In this document: in pieces, positions 34,763 to 43,788 of the stretch
Position numbering within the stretch: position 1 is the first letter of the stretch
Layout: the number at the start of each line of letters is the position of its first letter
DNA from: JAVBMJ01 sp031551275
GTDB lineage: Bacteria; Bacteroidota; Bacteroidia; Bacteroidales; Rikenellaceae
Reading direction: 5' to 3'
DNA: 64,000 nt
Assembly: GCA_031551275.1 (NCBI GenBank)
Contig: JAVBNX010000004.1
Location: 124,001 to 188,000 of the forward strand
The notes under the pieces: model-generated
Seen by the model: only the letters and a program-made list of their open reading frames with translations
Databases searched by the model: none
Told to the model about the DNA's origin: nothing
Position numbers and translations under genes: made by a program

Positions 34763-35974
34763 TCAATCAGCCTTCGCTCCGAATACCTCCTTGATCGCCT
34801 CCAGGTAAGCCATCCCGTTGACCGTGTCGGGCTCCAGGTAGCTGCCCTCGGTCCACTCGTTCCAGCAGTTGATGTTCATGATGCGCGGACCGTCGGGGTC
34901 GGACAACAGTTTGGCCTTGGTCATCTCCAGCGCCGTCTTGAAGTTGGCGGGGGTGTTGTTCACGATCACACCGGTATAGGGATAGCCATAGGCGGGATCC
35001 CAATCCAGCTCCTGGTTGGTGCGCGGCGAAGCGTCCCAGCCCATCGACACGTTGGGGTAGTAGGGCACCCCGTACTCGGTCTCGGCCTTGTCCCAGTAGG
35101 CGAAATACTCGTCCCGGACCTTGTTGAAGTCGTTGGTAACCTCGTTCATGGGGACGTGGTGGATCCAGACGTAAGAGGTCGAGGAGTCGAAGCCCAGCAC
35201 CTTGATCAGTTCGGCGATGTTCTCGGGTACTTTCTCCACCGGCAGGATCGGGTTGCCCCAAACCACGATGTTCCAATGCACCCCTTTGAGCCCCGCTGCG
35301 ACGGCCTTTTCACGCATCTTGTCCATGGCCGCCTTGGTCGCCTCGAGCGTTCCGAAGTTCTCCACGAACTTCTGGATGTCGTAGACCGAGAAGTAGGCCT
35401 TGCCGTCGATCAGCCAGTAGTTCGGCTTGGTAAAGTAGTCTTTGATCACGTGGTCGCAGATCCTGTCGTAGGTCTCGGGGGTTACCGTGCCCGGGTAGAG
35501 CAACTCCTGGGGCACCCCGTGGGTCGAGGGATGGAGCTCCACCCAGTCGTGGTTGGCCCACATGAGCGAGAACTTGAGTTTCTCGGTGTTGGACGCCTTC
35601 AAAAAGCCGTTGTCCAGGGCGCGGTTCAGAAAAGGACCGTCGTTGTAGTAGTACCAGTCGAAGATAAAGGCGTCGATGCCGTTGTCGGCCGCCGCGTCGA
35701 TCTTCTGGGCCATCGCCACCGGGTCGCTCTCGTCGGTGTAGCCCCAGGCCGGCACGTTGGGCTGGAGGTGGCCTTCGAAGCGGGGCTTGGCCGCCTTGAC
35801 CAGCTCCCATTCGTTCCAGCCCACCCCTTTGGAGGCCTCGTTGCGGGGCTCGCCGGTGTGGTAGTTGGCGAAGTAGTAGCACGCCACGGTTATTTTGTCC
35901 GGGTCCTGCGCCTTGTTGCCGCCGCAAGCTGCCAGCAGGCCGCCGATCGCGGCGAGTATCATGATCTTTTTCAT
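34763..35974 (-). CDS. WbsX/GH99-like lipoprotein (copy 2)
   Basis: 403 aa, lipobox LLAAC (Cys17). Same family as the flanking copies: VACYYFANYHTGEP (about 30-43), AFIFDWYYYNDG, and NCWNEWTEGSYLEP from residue 369, with the presumed catalytic pair Glu373/Glu376. The lipid anchor suggests exposure at the outer membrane, unlike copy 1. Eight residues after the end motif the chain stops, as in the other copies. The three copies differ widely in sequence, so they are old paralogues and probably act on different linkages of one glycan. Confidence 0.8.
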   Translation of the reverse strand: MKKIMILAAIGGLLAACGGNKAQDPDKITVACYYFANYHTGEPRNEASKGVGWNEWELVKAAKPRFEGHLQPNVPAWGYTDESDPVAMAQKIDAAADNGIDAFIFDWYYYNDGPFLNRALDNGFLKASNTEKLKFSLMWANHDWVELHPSTHGVPQELLYPGTVTPETYDRICDHVIKDYFTKPNYWLIDGKAYFSVYDIQKFVENFGTLEATKAAMDKMREKAVAAGLKGVHWNIVVWGNPILPVEKVPENIAELIKVLGFDSSTSYVWIHHVPMNEVTNDFNKVRDEYFAYWDKAETEYGVPYYPNVSMGWDASPRTNQELDWDPAYGYPYTGVIVNNTPANFKTALEMTKAKLLSDPDGPRIMNINCWNEWTEGSYLEPDTVNGMAYLEAIKEVFGAKAD

Positions 35975-35991
35975 CGGTTTTGCGGATTAAA

Positions 35992-37113
35992 TTAGATGCC
36001 TGATATTTTCGATGCGATGGCGGTATTCGCCCAGTTGGTCTGATAGTCAGCCAAAGAAGCAGCAGGCACGTGCACCCATTGTAATTTGGTAACAGCAGAG
36101 AACATCGGTCCTCCGCCGGCAACGACCGTCGGGGCGGTGGTGCGCAGGAAAGTGATCTTTTCCACGTTGGGACTCTCCCAGAAAACATAACCCGATCCCT
36201 GGAAATCGAGGGGGATGGCCACGTTGGCCGCAGGGGCCTCATAAACGGTAATCTCCTTGAGCTGGGCCATGTAGGTAAACGAGTCGTTGATCCACAGCGC
36301 CGTTCCCGGGATGCGGAGGTGCTCGATGCCGCTCTCCTTGAATACGGTGGTCTGGTACTTCTGGACGCCGTACGCGAAGACGGTCTTCAGGTTGGTACAG
36401 CCCTGGAAGGCGTATCCGCCCAGTTCGGTGTAAGTGGCCGGAAGGCTGACCGATACGATCCGGGTGTCGTCCTTAAAGGCGTTGGTGTAGAGCAACGGAG
36501 TCACAACCCCGGGAATGCCGTCGGGGATGTCGACGTATTGGAGCGTCGATTTGTATGCGGCCTTCAATCCGCCGCAGGTCCCGTCGACCACGTCGAACAG
36601 ATCGGTCGGCATATTCCAGATGGCGTACAGGGTCAGCGCGTCCTTGATCGGGGTGGTTATGTCGAAGACCTTGCCTTCTATGTCCCTGAGCTCTTTGAAT
36701 GTGTATCCGTTGGGGTGCGTGCCGGTAACGGCGCTCATCGTCTGGTTGTAGTTGACCTGTTGCGCTGCGATGGCGTTGCCGCCGCGCGCCTCAATGGTAA
36801 CCGTGTAGACGCCCAGTTTCCACTTCGCGTATAGGGTGGCATCCTGCTGGACGGGCTGGCTGAAGTCGAACGGTTGGGTCAGCCCCTCGTCGGAGAACCA
36901 ACCCTCGAGCGAGTAGCCCTCTTTTTTGGGATCGGCAGGCTGGGCGATTACCCGGTTGGCCTTGCTTACGATCTTGTCCACGGCCGTTCCGCCGTTGGTA
37001 ACGAAGGTGAGCCTCACGATCCGGAACGGCTCCTGTTTATCCTCCTCCTTGCACGAACCCAGGAAGAGTAGTGCGCAAAGGGCGATGACGGGTAATAATG
37101 CTATTCTTTTCAT
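35992..37113 (-). CDS. InlB B-repeat / BspA-like lipoprotein (candidate surface glycan-binding protein)
   Basis: 373 aa from ATG 37113 (MKRIALLPVIALCALLFLGSC, Cys21); the longer open frame upstream runs into the next gene and is not used. Two Listeria-Bacteroides repeats follow (about 33-97, ending DATLYAKW; about 101-165, ending LTLYAIW). BspA-type leucine-rich repeats come next (LPATYTELGGYAFQGCTNLKTV, FKESGIEHLRIPG, FLRTTAPTVV). These modules serve in binding, not catalysis. Placed between GH99-like copies 2 and 3, it occupies the usual position of a surface glycan-binding protein; that role is inference. Confidence 0.75.
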   Translation of the reverse strand: MKRIALLPVIALCALLFLGSCKEEDKQEPFRIVRLTFVTNGGTAVDKIVSKANRVIAQPADPKKEGYSLEGWFSDEGLTQPFDFSQPVQQDATLYAKWKLGVYTVTIEARGGNAIAAQQVNYNQTMSAVTGTHPNGYTFKELRDIEGKVFDITTPIKDALTLYAIWNMPTDLFDVVDGTCGGLKAAYKSTLQYVDIPDGIPGVVTPLLYTNAFKDDTRIVSVSLPATYTELGGYAFQGCTNLKTVFAYGVQKYQTTVFKESGIEHLRIPGTALWINDSFTYMAQLKEITVYEAPAANVAIPLDFQGSGYVFWESPNVEKITFLRTTAPTVVAGGGPMFSAVTKLQWVHVPAASLADYQTNWANTAIASKISGI

Positions 37114-37133
37114 TGTTTTTTCTTTTTTCGGTT

Positions 37134-38372
37134 TTACTTTGAAAACACTTCGTGGATGGCCTCCAAATACCCCATGCCGTTGACCATGTCCGGTTCGAGG
37201 TAGCTGCCCTCGCCCCACTCGTTCCACGAGTTGATCGTGATGATCCGGTTTTTCTGGTCGGCGTGGTTTTGCAGGGTCCACTTCTTGGCTTGGGCCAGGT
37301 ACTTCTTGAACAGATAGGGTGTGTTGTTCACGATGACGGGCCCGAAGGGGTAGTCGCGCCTGGTCTTCCACACGTCGGCGGATACGCCTCCGCACCTCGG
37401 CGAGGAGTCCCATCCCATGGTCACGTTGATGTGGTAGGGGACGGAGAAGGTCTTGGCCGCTTTATCCAACCCGTTGACCCCGCCTCCGTTGTTGACCGAG
37501 TTGAAGTACTGGTTCGCAGCAACGTCATACTGTGTGGAGGGGAAGCTGGGCAGGGTGTTGTGGTGGATCCAGACATAGGAGGTGGTCGAGTTGAGGTTCA
37601 GTTTGTCGACGGCCACCTTGAACGTCCCGCCTGCCAGGCCGAAGAGTACGCCGTTGAGGTGCAGGTCGGGGAATCCGGCCGCTTTGACCTTGTTGCGGAA
37701 GGTCTCGATGGCCGCGGCGGCCAGGTCCGCGTCGTTGCCGTAACTCTCGAAGAATGTATGGACCTGGTAGATCGAGAAGTAGGGACAACCGTCCACAAGC
37801 CAGTAGGAGGGGTGCTTGAAGTATTTCTCAATCACGTAGTCCATCATCGAATTGATGGTGGCCTGCTTGACCGCTCCCTTGACATTGCCCACGTCGTGGT
37901 TGCACCACATGAGCGAGAACTTGACCCGGTCGTTGTTCGATGCTTTCATATAACCGTCTTCCAGGGCCCGCCACAGGTACTTGTTGCCGTCGACCTCGCC
38001 TATGTTGCCGGTGGCCAGTTGGTCGGCGTCGAAGTAATACCAGTCGAAGATGAACACGTCCAGGTCGTTGTCGGCGGCCGCGGCGATCTTTTGGGCCATG
38101 ACCGTCGGGTCGTTCTCATTCTGGTAACCCCATTTGGGCACTTTGGGCTGCTGGTGACCGACGAACATGGGCGTCGCCCGTTGCAGCGTGCCCCATTCGG
38201 ATGTGACGACCGGGGTGCTCCAATTTGGAAAATAGTAGGCCGCTACGGTAACCTCCCCCTCCGGGATCTCGATGGCCGGCTGGCCGTCATCGGACGACTT
38301 TTTGCAACTGCTTACCCCTGTTGTTAGGGTCAGCGTCAGTGCGGCAAGCATCAAACAAAAACTCTTTTTCAT
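37134..38372 (-). CDS. WbsX/GH99-like lipoprotein (copy 3)
   Basis: 412 aa, lipobox SSC (Cys23). Landmarks: VAAYYFPNWSTP (about 43-54), VFIFDWYYFD, a central insertion containing VWIHHNTLPSFP, and NSWNEWGEGSYLEP from residue 381, with the presumed catalytic Glu385/Glu388. First enzyme gene after SusC/SusD in locus A, separated from susD by a 61-bp gap that contains a GC hairpin. The protein ends soon after the catalytic motif, so the fold is a bare barrel without an added binding module. Confidence 0.8.
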   Translation of the reverse strand: MKKSFCLMLAALTLTLTTGVSSCKKSSDDGQPAIEIPEGEVTVAAYYFPNWSTPVVTSEWGTLQRATPMFVGHQQPKVPKWGYQNENDPTVMAQKIAAAADNDLDVFIFDWYYFDADQLATGNIGEVDGNKYLWRALEDGYMKASNNDRVKFSLMWCNHDVGNVKGAVKQATINSMMDYVIEKYFKHPSYWLVDGCPYFSIYQVHTFFESYGNDADLAAAAIETFRNKVKAAGFPDLHLNGVLFGLAGGTFKVAVDKLNLNSTTSYVWIHHNTLPSFPSTQYDVAANQYFNSVNNGGGVNGLDKAAKTFSVPYHINVTMGWDSSPRCGGVSADVWKTRRDYPFGPVIVNNTPYLFKKYLAQAKKWTLQNHADQKNRIITINSWNEWGEGSYLEPDMVNGMGYLEAIHEVFSK

Positions 38373-38388
38373 CGTTGTTGCGTTTGTA

Positions 38389-38419
38389 TCCGGCCGGGAA
38401 GGGTCGCTCCCCGGCCGGA
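38389..38419 (-). repeat. Stem-loop after the locus A susD gene
   Basis: TCCGGCCGGG (38389-38398) and its exact complement CCCGGCCGGA (38410-38419), 11-nt loop. No U-tract on the minus strand. It is at the boundary between susCD and the enzyme genes, where an mRNA-stabilising hairpin would favour the transporter part. Confidence 0.65.
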
Positions 38420-38433
38420 AAGTTTATGAAAGG

Positions 38434-40233
38434 CTAATTGTACCCGGGATTCTGCTCGAGGTTGTCGTTCTGCGCGGTTCTCCACTGCGCGATCGGCATG
38501 TAGTAGTGCATTTCCGCGAAGTACGGAGCGGGCAGGCCGGCCACGTTCTCCGTGATGGTCAGGTAATATTTCTTGGTATCCCAATCCAGGCCGTAGATCA
38601 GTCCATGCCATGCTTTCGACAGGGCGGTTTCAGCCTCCCTCCAGCGGCGCAGGTCCCAGTAGCGGTTGCCCTCGAAGGCGAGTTCGATCTTGCGCTCGCG
38701 GTGGATGTCCTCCTTGGTAATGGCGCTCTGGTACTCGGGCATACCGGCCCTCTTCCTGATCTCGTTGATCGCAGCGCGTGCGGTCGGCTCGTCGCCCAAG
38801 GCGAAAGCGGCCTCGGCTTTGTTGAGGTAGATCTCGCCCAAACGGAAGACGATCCAGTCGGTCTCGGAGTAGAAGCGCTCGGGAACCAGCGCGTTGGGCT
38901 GGTCGAGGTACTTGAGGACGCCGAAGGGAGTGGGCCTGTAATTCATCTGGTTGAATCCTATGGCCGGCACGCCTTCGACCTCGCCCTCTCTTACCCATCC
39001 GTTGTTCACGAAGATGTTCTGGTGGTAATCCAGGTTGACGGTTCCCCCGGCATGCGTCCATTCGGTCTCCTGGGTGTAGATGGAGCCCTTGAATCGCGGG
39101 TCCTTTTTGCCGAACAGTTCGTCCATGCTCCACGGGTGGTAAGCGGCGACCTTCGCGCGGTCGATTATCGGAGTGCTGCCGTCGCGGTTTTCATACGACT
39201 CGACGAACTCCAAATAGACGCAGTTCTGCTGCCCGCCGCTCCATGCGTTGTAGCCGCTCGGGTTCTGCCAGTGGTCCCAGGAGTGCCCCTTGCCCGACTT
39301 GCCGTCGAACCGCTCGGCGAAGATCACTTCGCTGTTGTTCTTCTTCATGAAGATGTCGCGGTAGTTGGCCGAATAGTCGTCCGGCGTGGGGTTGGTCGTG
39401 GGGATCAGATCCTTGTACAGGATGAAAGGCCCTTCGTTGAGGATCAGATCCGACGCGTCGAGCGACTGGTTCCAGAAATAGCTGGCTTTGGACGTGGGAA
39501 TGCCTACCACGCCGCTCGGTACCAACTCGCCCCAGGTGGCGATGCTTGCCGCGTACATCGCCGCACGGCTCTTCAAGGCGGCTGCGGCCCATTTGGTGGG
39601 ACGGCCCAACTCGGCGCCGGTCGCGCTCTCGGGCAGCAGGTCGTTGTCGATGATGTCGTTCAACTCATTGACGATGAATTGGTAGATCTCCTCCTCTTTG
39701 GCGCGGAAAGGATAGAGTTTCTCCTCGGAATCGGTCAATTCGAGCACCTCGGTAATCAGCGGTACGCCGCCGTAGCGTTTGACCATCTGGAAGTAGGAGA
39801 AGGCGCGCAGGAACCTCGCCTCGGCCAAACGGGTGGTGCCCTGGTCGCCCGTGTAGGGCAGTTCGTCGCTTTTCCCGATAAAGATGTTGAGTTTGCGCAC
39901 TATATCGTAGCCCCACCACTCGTAAACCCCGCCGGAAACGTTGATCCAGTGCGTTTTGGGGGTCGGAACCCAGGCGGAGGTCGCCTCGTCGGAGATCCCC
40001 AGGGAGATCATCGAGTTGTTGGTGCTGCCGAAATCATCGTGGCTGCCCCAGAGTTGCATTTCGTTGTAGAAACCCATCTCGCCGTAGCACTCCAGCAGGT
40101 ATTTGTCGCAGAACACGGGATCTCCCCACACCTGGTCGTCGGTAATGATGTCGAGGCGCGTCTTATCCAGGACATCGGTGCAGGAGAACATTCCGAACAA
40201 CCCGGCAATCGCTAAAAATATTGTCTTTTTCAT
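38434..40233 (-). CDS. SusD/RagB family nutrient-uptake lipoprotein (locus A)
   Basis: 599 aa. Lipobox MFSC (Cys18). SusD-type surface protein that caps the SusC channel and binds glycan. TPR-like helical N-terminal half with EARFLRAFSYFQMVKRYGG (about 130-150), and a C-terminal RagB/SusD region with RKRAGMPEYQ, RERKIELAFEGNRYWDLRRW and a NPGYN end. Twelve bp after its SusC partner. Ligand specificity cannot be inferred. Confidence 0.93.
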   Translation of the reverse strand: MKKTIFLAIAGLFGMFSCTDVLDKTRLDIITDDQVWGDPVFCDKYLLECYGEMGFYNEMQLWGSHDDFGSTNNSMISLGISDEATSAWVPTPKTHWINVSGGVYEWWGYDIVRKLNIFIGKSDELPYTGDQGTTRLAEARFLRAFSYFQMVKRYGGVPLITEVLELTDSEEKLYPFRAKEEEIYQFIVNELNDIIDNDLLPESATGAELGRPTKWAAAALKSRAAMYAASIATWGELVPSGVVGIPTSKASYFWNQSLDASDLILNEGPFILYKDLIPTTNPTPDDYSANYRDIFMKKNNSEVIFAERFDGKSGKGHSWDHWQNPSGYNAWSGGQQNCVYLEFVESYENRDGSTPIIDRAKVAAYHPWSMDELFGKKDPRFKGSIYTQETEWTHAGGTVNLDYHQNIFVNNGWVREGEVEGVPAIGFNQMNYRPTPFGVLKYLDQPNALVPERFYSETDWIVFRLGEIYLNKAEAAFALGDEPTARAAINEIRKRAGMPEYQSAITKEDIHRERKIELAFEGNRYWDLRRWREAETALSKAWHGLIYGLDWDTKKYYLTITENVAGLPAPYFAEMHYYMPIAQWRTAQNDNLEQNPGYN

Positions 40234-40245
40234 GGTTTTTCAGAT

Positions 40246-43200
40246 TTACAATGAAATATTGAGCCCCAGCGTGATGGTCCTCATCTGCGGATAGTAGTAA
40301 CCACCCGCCCCGGATGCTGCCTCCGGGTCGATGCTGTACTTGGTCAGGGCGCTCGCCGTGAACAGGTTGGTACCGGCCACGTAAACCCTCAAAGAGCCGA
40401 TCTTGGCCCTTTGCAGGATCTTGCTCGGGAAAGAATAGCCCAGGGAGAGCGTCTTGAGGCGTACATAGTCCCCGTTGACGAAGTTGTAGTCCGAGGCCCA
40501 GTCGTTGGAGCTGTTTCCGCCCAAACGCGGAACGATCGCCTTGGCGTCGTTGTTGTACTCCGACCAACGCTCCTTGTACACCACCTCAGGGTAGACCGTA
40601 CCGCGCTTGAGGACCACCTGGCTGGTAAATCCGAACGCACCCTGGAAGAGCATCGACAGATCGAAGTTCTTGTAGCTCAGGTCGATGTTCAAACCGGCCA
40701 TCCAAAGGGGCATCGAGCCCTTGCCGATCTGGACCTGATCCCTCCAGTTGAGTTGGCCGTCGCCGTTGTCGTCGAGAAGGACCACATCGCCCGGATTGAG
40801 GTGGGAGTTGTCCGTGCTGCCGGGAAGGTAGAGGTAGTTGAGCTGGTCGATCTGCTCCCGGGAGGTAAACAGACCGTTGGATCTGTAGCCCCATTGCAAA
40901 TCGGTCCATTTGCCGCTCTTCTTGTTGATCCGGATATCGTCGGGGTCGGTGTATGCCGGCTCCTCGTAGTGGCCGTACTTGGAGCGCGCCCACGAAATGT
41001 TCCCTGAAACCTGGTACATGAATCTGCCCGGCGTAATGCCCTTGTAGCCCAGCATTACCTCGAATCCCCGGGTGTTGATGGAGTTCAGGTTCTCATAGGG
41101 CAGGGTAGCGCCGAATGTGTCGGGGATCGCATTGTTGCGGGTAGCCTGTATACCGGTGCGGTCGCGGTAGAACACGTCGAATTCGCCGTAGAGCTTGTCC
41201 CTGAAAAAGCCGAAATCCAAACCGACGTTGTAGATGGTCATCTCTTCCCACGAAAGGTCGGGGTTGGCCAGACCGGTGGTGTTGAGGCCCAGTTTGGCCT
41301 CGTTGCCGAACAAATAGGGACTGGTGTAGGTGTAGCCCGACAGGTAGGCGAAGTTGACCAGGCCGTCGTACCCCGTGTTGCTGTACCCGCCCCTCAGTTT
41401 GAGGTTGGAGACGGTGTTTTTGATCCCCTGCATAAAGTTCTCTTTGGAGATCCTCCAACCCGCCGACAAGCTCGGGAACAGACCCCATTGGTACCCCTCG
41501 TCGAAGCGGGCCGAACCGTCGTAACGGAAGGCGGCCTCGAGGAAGTATTTCTGGTCGTAGCTGTAATTGGCGCGGCCCACAAGGCTCAGGCGTCCCATCT
41601 CGGCGCCCGAACTGCCAGCCTCCTGGTTCTTCAATCCTCCGGCGAACATGTAGGGTATCGACTTGGAGTCGAAACCGACCCTCTCGCCCGCGAGCCAGCT
41701 CGAGGCGATGTCGATCACTTCATAGAGCACCAACCCCGACACATAGTGCTTTCCGGCGAATGTGTTGGCGTAGTTGAGCGATGCCTGGCCGGTCATGGTG
41801 CGCGCCTTGGATGCGCTCTGGTTGAGCATGGTCTCCAGGGAGAGCGCGTTGAGCGTGTAGGAATCCGCCGCGTAGTTGTAAGTGTAGGTATTGGGCAGGT
41901 ACTGGAAGTATTTCCAATCCGACATCGATTTGTCGTACACGAACATCGCCTTGGCCGAGAGGCCCGGGAGTTGGTTGATGTCCCACTGCATGGAGGCTTT
42001 GATCGAGGTGCTGTAGTTGTCCGAATCGCGCGTACCGCTCAAATCCCGGTTGGAGGAGATGTGCGCGCCGCCCGTACCCGCGCCGTTGGCGTAGGGAACC
42101 TTCTCGGGGTCGGGAAGCGACGACGGATAGATGGGCTCGGTGTTCCAGATGTCCTGCCAGACCGAGTTCTCACCCTCGTCCGACCGCCACGGAAAACGGT
42201 GCTGGCCGATGATGGACGATATGTCGACGCTCATGCTCAAATTGCTCAATATCTTGGCGTCGAGGTTGGAGCGGATGTTGTAGCGAGCGTAGTCGCCGCC
42301 GTTGCGCTTGATCATCGACTCCTGGTTCAGGTAGCCGAAGAAGCCGTAAAACTTGACCGTTTCGTTGCCGCCCCTCAGCGAGAGGTTGTACTGCTGCTGG
42401 GGAGCCCAGTCGCGGATCAGGTAGTCGAACCAGTCGGTGCTCGGGTAATCGGGATCGGTGCCGCTGTAATATTTGGCGATGTCCTCCAGCGTAAAACGCG
42501 AGGTGGCCTCGGGCTGGCCGGACTGGATGTGCGCCTCGCGCACCATCTCGGAGTATTGTCCCGCGCTGGCCATGCGCATCAAATTGGCCGGGCCCTGGAA
42601 GGTCGTCGAACCGTTGAACGTGATGGTCGGCTTGTCGAAGGTACCGCGCTTGGTGGTTACCAGGATCACACCGTTACCTGCACGCACGCCGTAGATCGCG
42701 GCCGATGCGTCCTTGAGTATGGAGATCGACTCGATCTCGTTGGCGTCGATCGTGTTGAAGTCGCCCTCGACACCGTCCACGATGACCAGCGGGGCATCGA
42801 AACCCCGGATACTCAGCTTGGCGCCGTCCGATCCGGGGAGACCGCTCTCCTGTTTGGTAACCAGGCCCGGGAGGCGTCCGGCCAGGGTGTTGGTCGTGCT
42901 GGCCAGCGGGGCGATGGTCAATTCGGAGCCTTTGACCGTGGAGACCGCGCCGGTCACGCTGCTCTTCTTCTGGACGCCGTAGCCCACGACCACCAGTTCG
43001 TCCACCATCAGGGTCGCGCTCGAAAGTACGATATCCACGCTGGTCCTCGTCCCGACGGGGACTTCGGCCAGGTCGTACCCGATGTAGGTAACCGAAAGCA
43101 CGGGGTCGGTCTGTGAGGTACGCAGCGAGAACCTGCCCTCGGCGTTGGTAACGGTCGCCGTACCGGTCCCTTTGACATGGACCGTGGCGCCTATGATCTT

Positions 43201-43638
43201 CTCCCCGGCCTCATCCTTCACGGTACCGGCAATGGTCCGGGTCGCGGGAGCGTTCTGCTTGTCGGTCGCCTCTTTCAGCGCCTTGGGCAGCAACACGATG
43301 CGTGTGTCGCTCAACTCGAAGCTGATGTCGGTGCCTTTCAATACGGCCGCCATTACCTCGGAGATGTTCGAGCTGCTCATATCGACGCTGACCTTGGTCT
43401 GCGGATCGATGTTGTCGCTGAAGAAAAATTTGTAGTCGCTTTGCTTCGATACGCTCTCCATGACGGTGGAAAGCGCTGTGTTCCTGTAGTTCAGAGTAAC
43501 CTTGCTTTGCGCGAAAACAACGGAGGGGAGAAATGTTGCGACAAGTAATGTGCTTGTAATCAATGATTTCAGCCGACTTATCCTGAAGCCTGGGCGCATT
43601 AACTGTTCCACTAGTCGTAAACTGGTGAAAATTTTCAT
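40246..43638 (-). CDS. SusC/RagA TonB-dependent transporter with STN signalling domain (locus A)
   Basis: 1130 aa from ATG 43638 (MKIFTSLRLVEQL); an in-frame ATG 11 codons earlier is possible. After the signal peptide comes an STN domain (TLNYRNTALSTVMESVSKQS; about 45-115), the part that signals to an anti-sigma factor. A carboxypeptidase-regulatory-like domain follows (TIAGTVKDEAGEKIIGATV; about 130-200), then the plug with VVVGYGVQKKSSVTGAVS and a 22-strand barrel. Oligosaccharide importer across the outer membrane. Fits with FecR and ECF sigma genes upstream: substrate binding would release the sigma factor to boost this locus. Confidence 0.95.
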   Translation of the reverse strand: MKIFTSLRLVEQLMRPGFRISRLKSLITSTLLVATFLPSVVFAQSKVTLNYRNTALSTVMESVSKQSDYKFFFSDNIDPQTKVSVDMSSSNISEVMAAVLKGTDISFELSDTRIVLLPKALKEATDKQNAPATRTIAGTVKDEAGEKIIGATVHVKGTGTATVTNAEGRFSLRTSQTDPVLSVTYIGYDLAEVPVGTRTSVDIVLSSATLMVDELVVVGYGVQKKSSVTGAVSTVKGSELTIAPLASTTNTLAGRLPGLVTKQESGLPGSDGAKLSIRGFDAPLVIVDGVEGDFNTIDANEIESISILKDASAAIYGVRAGNGVILVTTKRGTFDKPTITFNGSTTFQGPANLMRMASAGQYSEMVREAHIQSGQPEATSRFTLEDIAKYYSGTDPDYPSTDWFDYLIRDWAPQQQYNLSLRGGNETVKFYGFFGYLNQESMIKRNGGDYARYNIRSNLDAKILSNLSMSVDISSIIGQHRFPWRSDEGENSVWQDIWNTEPIYPSSLPDPEKVPYANGAGTGGAHISSNRDLSGTRDSDNYSTSIKASMQWDINQLPGLSAKAMFVYDKSMSDWKYFQYLPNTYTYNYAADSYTLNALSLETMLNQSASKARTMTGQASLNYANTFAGKHYVSGLVLYEVIDIASSWLAGERVGFDSKSIPYMFAGGLKNQEAGSSGAEMGRLSLVGRANYSYDQKYFLEAAFRYDGSARFDEGYQWGLFPSLSAGWRISKENFMQGIKNTVSNLKLRGGYSNTGYDGLVNFAYLSGYTYTSPYLFGNEAKLGLNTTGLANPDLSWEEMTIYNVGLDFGFFRDKLYGEFDVFYRDRTGIQATRNNAIPDTFGATLPYENLNSINTRGFEVMLGYKGITPGRFMYQVSGNISWARSKYGHYEEPAYTDPDDIRINKKSGKWTDLQWGYRSNGLFTSREQIDQLNYLYLPGSTDNSHLNPGDVVLLDDNGDGQLNWRDQVQIGKGSMPLWMAGLNIDLSYKNFDLSMLFQGAFGFTSQVVLKRGTVYPEVVYKERWSEYNNDAKAIVPRLGGNSSNDWASDYNFVNGDYVRLKTLSLGYSFPSKILQRAKIGSLRVYVAGTNLFTASALTKYSIDPEAASGAGGYYYPQMRTITLGLNISL

Positions 43639-43698
43639 AATTTTGCAAACGTTAGAGGTTAATACATTCATGCATCACGCACGATGGTTATTAATCGC

Positions 43699-43736
43699 GC
43701 CGGAAAATATGTAGGGTATTTTCCGGCTTTTTTTTT
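43699..43736 (+). terminator. Terminator-like hairpin in antisense orientation between fecR and susC
   Basis: GCCGGAAAATA (43699-43709) / TATTTTCCGGC (43717-43727), perfect 11-bp stem, 7-nt loop, then nine T (43728-43736) on the plus strand. The flanking genes are on the minus strand, where no U-tract follows. As drawn, it would stop plus-strand (antisense) transcription. Confidence 0.8.
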
Positions 43737-43788
43737 GCAGTTGCTCTCAATCCATAGGCTCGATGGGTTTGAAGGGTTAGTGTGTAGG

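Noticed and set aside
37114..37413. Extended N-terminus for the InlB/BspA-like lipoprotein
   Set aside because: It would overlap the upstream GH99-like gene; the ATG at 37113 gives a clean lipoprotein signal.
43640..43660. Third LacI-type operator before locus A susC (CAAACGTTAG)
   Set aside because: Only the AACGTT core matches; the outer positions do not fit the two good sites.
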